Below, piece by piece: positions 4,313-5,464 of a DNA stretch of 5,464 bases. The notes below the pieces were generated by a model. It did not search any database. It had not been told where the DNA came from and saw only the letters and a program-made list of their open reading frames with translations. This DNA is from Acidobacteriota bacterium (GTDB lineage Bacteria; Acidobacteriota; Vicinamibacteria; Vicinamibacterales; UBA2999). A program made the translations under genes and the position numbers. The stretch lies in the NCBI GenBank assembly GCA_020851835.1, contig JADZBZ010000150.1:1-5464 (forward strand), written 5' to 3'. How positions within the stretch are numbered: the first letter of the stretch is position 1; each line of letters opens with the position of its first letter.

Positions 4313-5464
4313 TCAGCGGCCCGGCATCGCCCCTGCGGTGCCCAGGTTGCCCGGTTCGGGCCCCGGCACACCGTCCGGCCCCGCCGGCGCCAGCAGCGTG
4401 GCGAGCAGACGGCGTACGGCCTTGTGATCGGGCACGTGGAAGCGGGCGCGGGAGGGCCGCTGGCCGACCGCGATGGTGACGCTGTCGGGCTGGAGGGCGG
4501 CAAACAGGTCTTCGTCCGTCCGGTCGTCGCCAATGGCGATGACCGGAGCGCCGGCCCCGGCCTCTTCCTGGATACGGTGCGCCACCAGCGCCTTGCTGAC
4601 GCCGCGTGGCCTGACATCGATCACCTTCTTGCCCTCGATCACCTCGAAGGGCTGGTTGCTGAGGGCCTCGCTCAGCATCAGGCGCAGTTCCTGCGCCTGC
4701 CGCGCACCGAACTCCTTCTGCGCGCGCCGGTAATGCCAGGTGAGAGACGCGCTCTTGGTCTCGATGAGCGATCCGGGGGTGCGCGCGGTGAAGTGCTGCA
4801 GGATGGGAAGGATGCGGCTCGCCCAGTCGGGGTCCACCCGGACAGCCGCGTCCCACGAGTCGGCGCTCGCCGGCCGATGCCAGAAGCCATGCTCGGCCCA
4901 CAGCGAGATCGGCAGGTGACCGAGCCAGGCTTCGAGCGTGGGTCGCGGCCGGCCGCTCACGATGTCGAGCTCCAGGCCCGGCACCTCCGCGAGCGACCCG
5001 ATCAGGCGCAGCAGCTCGTCGTCGGGAGCGGCGAGATCGGGCGAGCGGGCGATGGGCACGAGCGTGCCGTCGTAGTCGAGCAGCAGCCGCAGGTGCGGTC
5101 CCTGCCGTACCTGGCCCAATGCCTCGGCGAGGCTCGGCGTCTGGCCGGCCGCCTCTCCGTCGCGGGCGCGCCGCACGGTCTGCAGCTCGGTCAGGAATCC
5201 GCGGGCCCAGGCATGGATGTCGTGCTCGGCGACGCGGCGACGCAGCGACGTCATGCGGGCGCGGCGCTCGCCGACCGGCATGGCGAGGGCCTGCCGGATG
5301 GTCTCGGCCACGCCGTCCACGTCGTAGGGATTCACCACCATCGCACCGTCCAGCTCCGCCGCGGCACCCGCGAACTCGCTGAGGACGAGCACGCCGTCCT
5401 CGTCGACGCGGGAGGCGACAAACTCCTTGGCGACCAGGTTCATCCCGTCGCGCAGGGGCGTGAC
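4313..5464 (-). CDS. otsB: Fused trehalose-6-phosphate synthase/phosphatase, C-terminal part (5' partial)
   Basis: 383 residues are visible; the frame is still open at the window edge, so the N-terminus is missing. Residues 1 to about 93 are the end of a GT20 (OtsA-type) synthase: TPLRDGMNLVAKEFVASR, LVLSEFAGAAAEL and VVNPYDVDGVAETI are characteristic, the first being part of the sugar-nucleotide site. A short linker leads to a HAD-type trehalose-phosphatase (about 120-350). It has the nucleophile and acid in LLDYDGTLVP (DYDGT at 130-134), SGR (170-172), AEHGFW, GKKVIDVRPRGVSKA (Lys291) and the metal motif GDDRTDEDLF (312-321). All catalytic HAD motifs look intact. The full enzyme would join glucose from a nucleotide sugar to glucose-6-phosphate and then remove the phosphate to give trehalose, a cytoplasmic osmo- and desiccation protectant. 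A Gly/Pro-rich tail follows residue 358. The ATG at 5443 is internal to the GT20 domain and is not the start. Confidence 0.93.
   Translation of the reverse strand, partial: VTPLRDGMNLVAKEFVASRVDEDGVLVLSEFAGAAAELDGAMVVNPYDVDGVAETIRQALAMPVGERRARMTSLRRRVAEHDIHAWARGFLTELQTVRRARDGEAAGQTPSLAEALGQVRQGPHLRLLLDYDGTLVPIARSPDLAAPDDELLRLIGSLAEVPGLELDIVSGRPRPTLEAWLGHLPISLWAEHGFWHRPASADSWDAAVRVDPDWASRILPILQHFTARTPGSLIETKSASLTWHYRRAQKEFGARQAQELRLMLSEALSNQPFEVIEGKKVIDVRPRGVSKALVAHRIQEEAGAGAPVIAIGDDRTDEDLFAALQPDSVTIAVGQRPSRARFHVPDHKAVRRLLATLLAPAGPDGVPGPEPGNLGTAGAMPGR

Noticed and set aside
3870..4901. Long minus-strand open frame overlapping the PEGA gene and the trehalose gene
   Set aside because: It is Arg/Gly/Pro-rich, has no motif, and covers parts of two supported genes in another frame.
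1..5464. tRNA, rRNA, riboswitch, CRISPR array, insertion sequence or attachment site
   Set aside because: Nothing resembling these was seen; intergenic gaps are all under 150 bp and hold only the elements listed.

Overview
The window is GC-rich and densely coded, with six protein genes, two of them cut by the window edges. Codon use is strongly G/C-ending, and the only AT-rich stretches are short promoter-like islands near 2797-2835 and 3318-3350. Paired secreted NHL propellers, a PEGA-domain secreted protein and a fused trehalose synthase/phosphatase suggest an environmental, probably soil, bacterium. Acidobacteriota (Vicinamibacteria-like) is my best guess, but it rests on gene style only; no marker gene is present.

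Layout. 1-2137 (+): two tandem genes for exported six-bladed beta-propellers related to peptidyl-alpha-hydroxyglycine alpha-amidating lyase (PAL), 10 nt apart and probably co-transcribed. The first (5' truncated) keeps the three histidines and the tyrosine expected of the PAL zinc site. The second has lost all four and gained a Gly/Pro-rich loop. 2138-2209: short convergent gap holding a strong GC hairpin. 2210-3313 (-): a marR-type regulator followed by a YceI-family gene. Each is preceded by a 10-bp palindrome of the form TGTTWWAACA embedded in a promoter-like sequence, and the regulator seems to be translated from a leaderless GTG start. 3314-3459: intergenic region carrying the marR promoter/operator and the ribosome binding site of the next gene. 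3460-4290 (+): a secreted protein with two PEGA domains joined by a proline-rich linker. 4313-5464 (-): the C-terminal part of a fused trehalose-6-phosphate synthase/phosphatase, running off the right edge.

The regions look like functionally separate units. The two most interesting points are the intact/degenerate PAL-like pair and the compact MarR-YceI unit with a shared candidate operator. No RNA genes, mobile elements, attachment sites or CRISPR arrays were seen.
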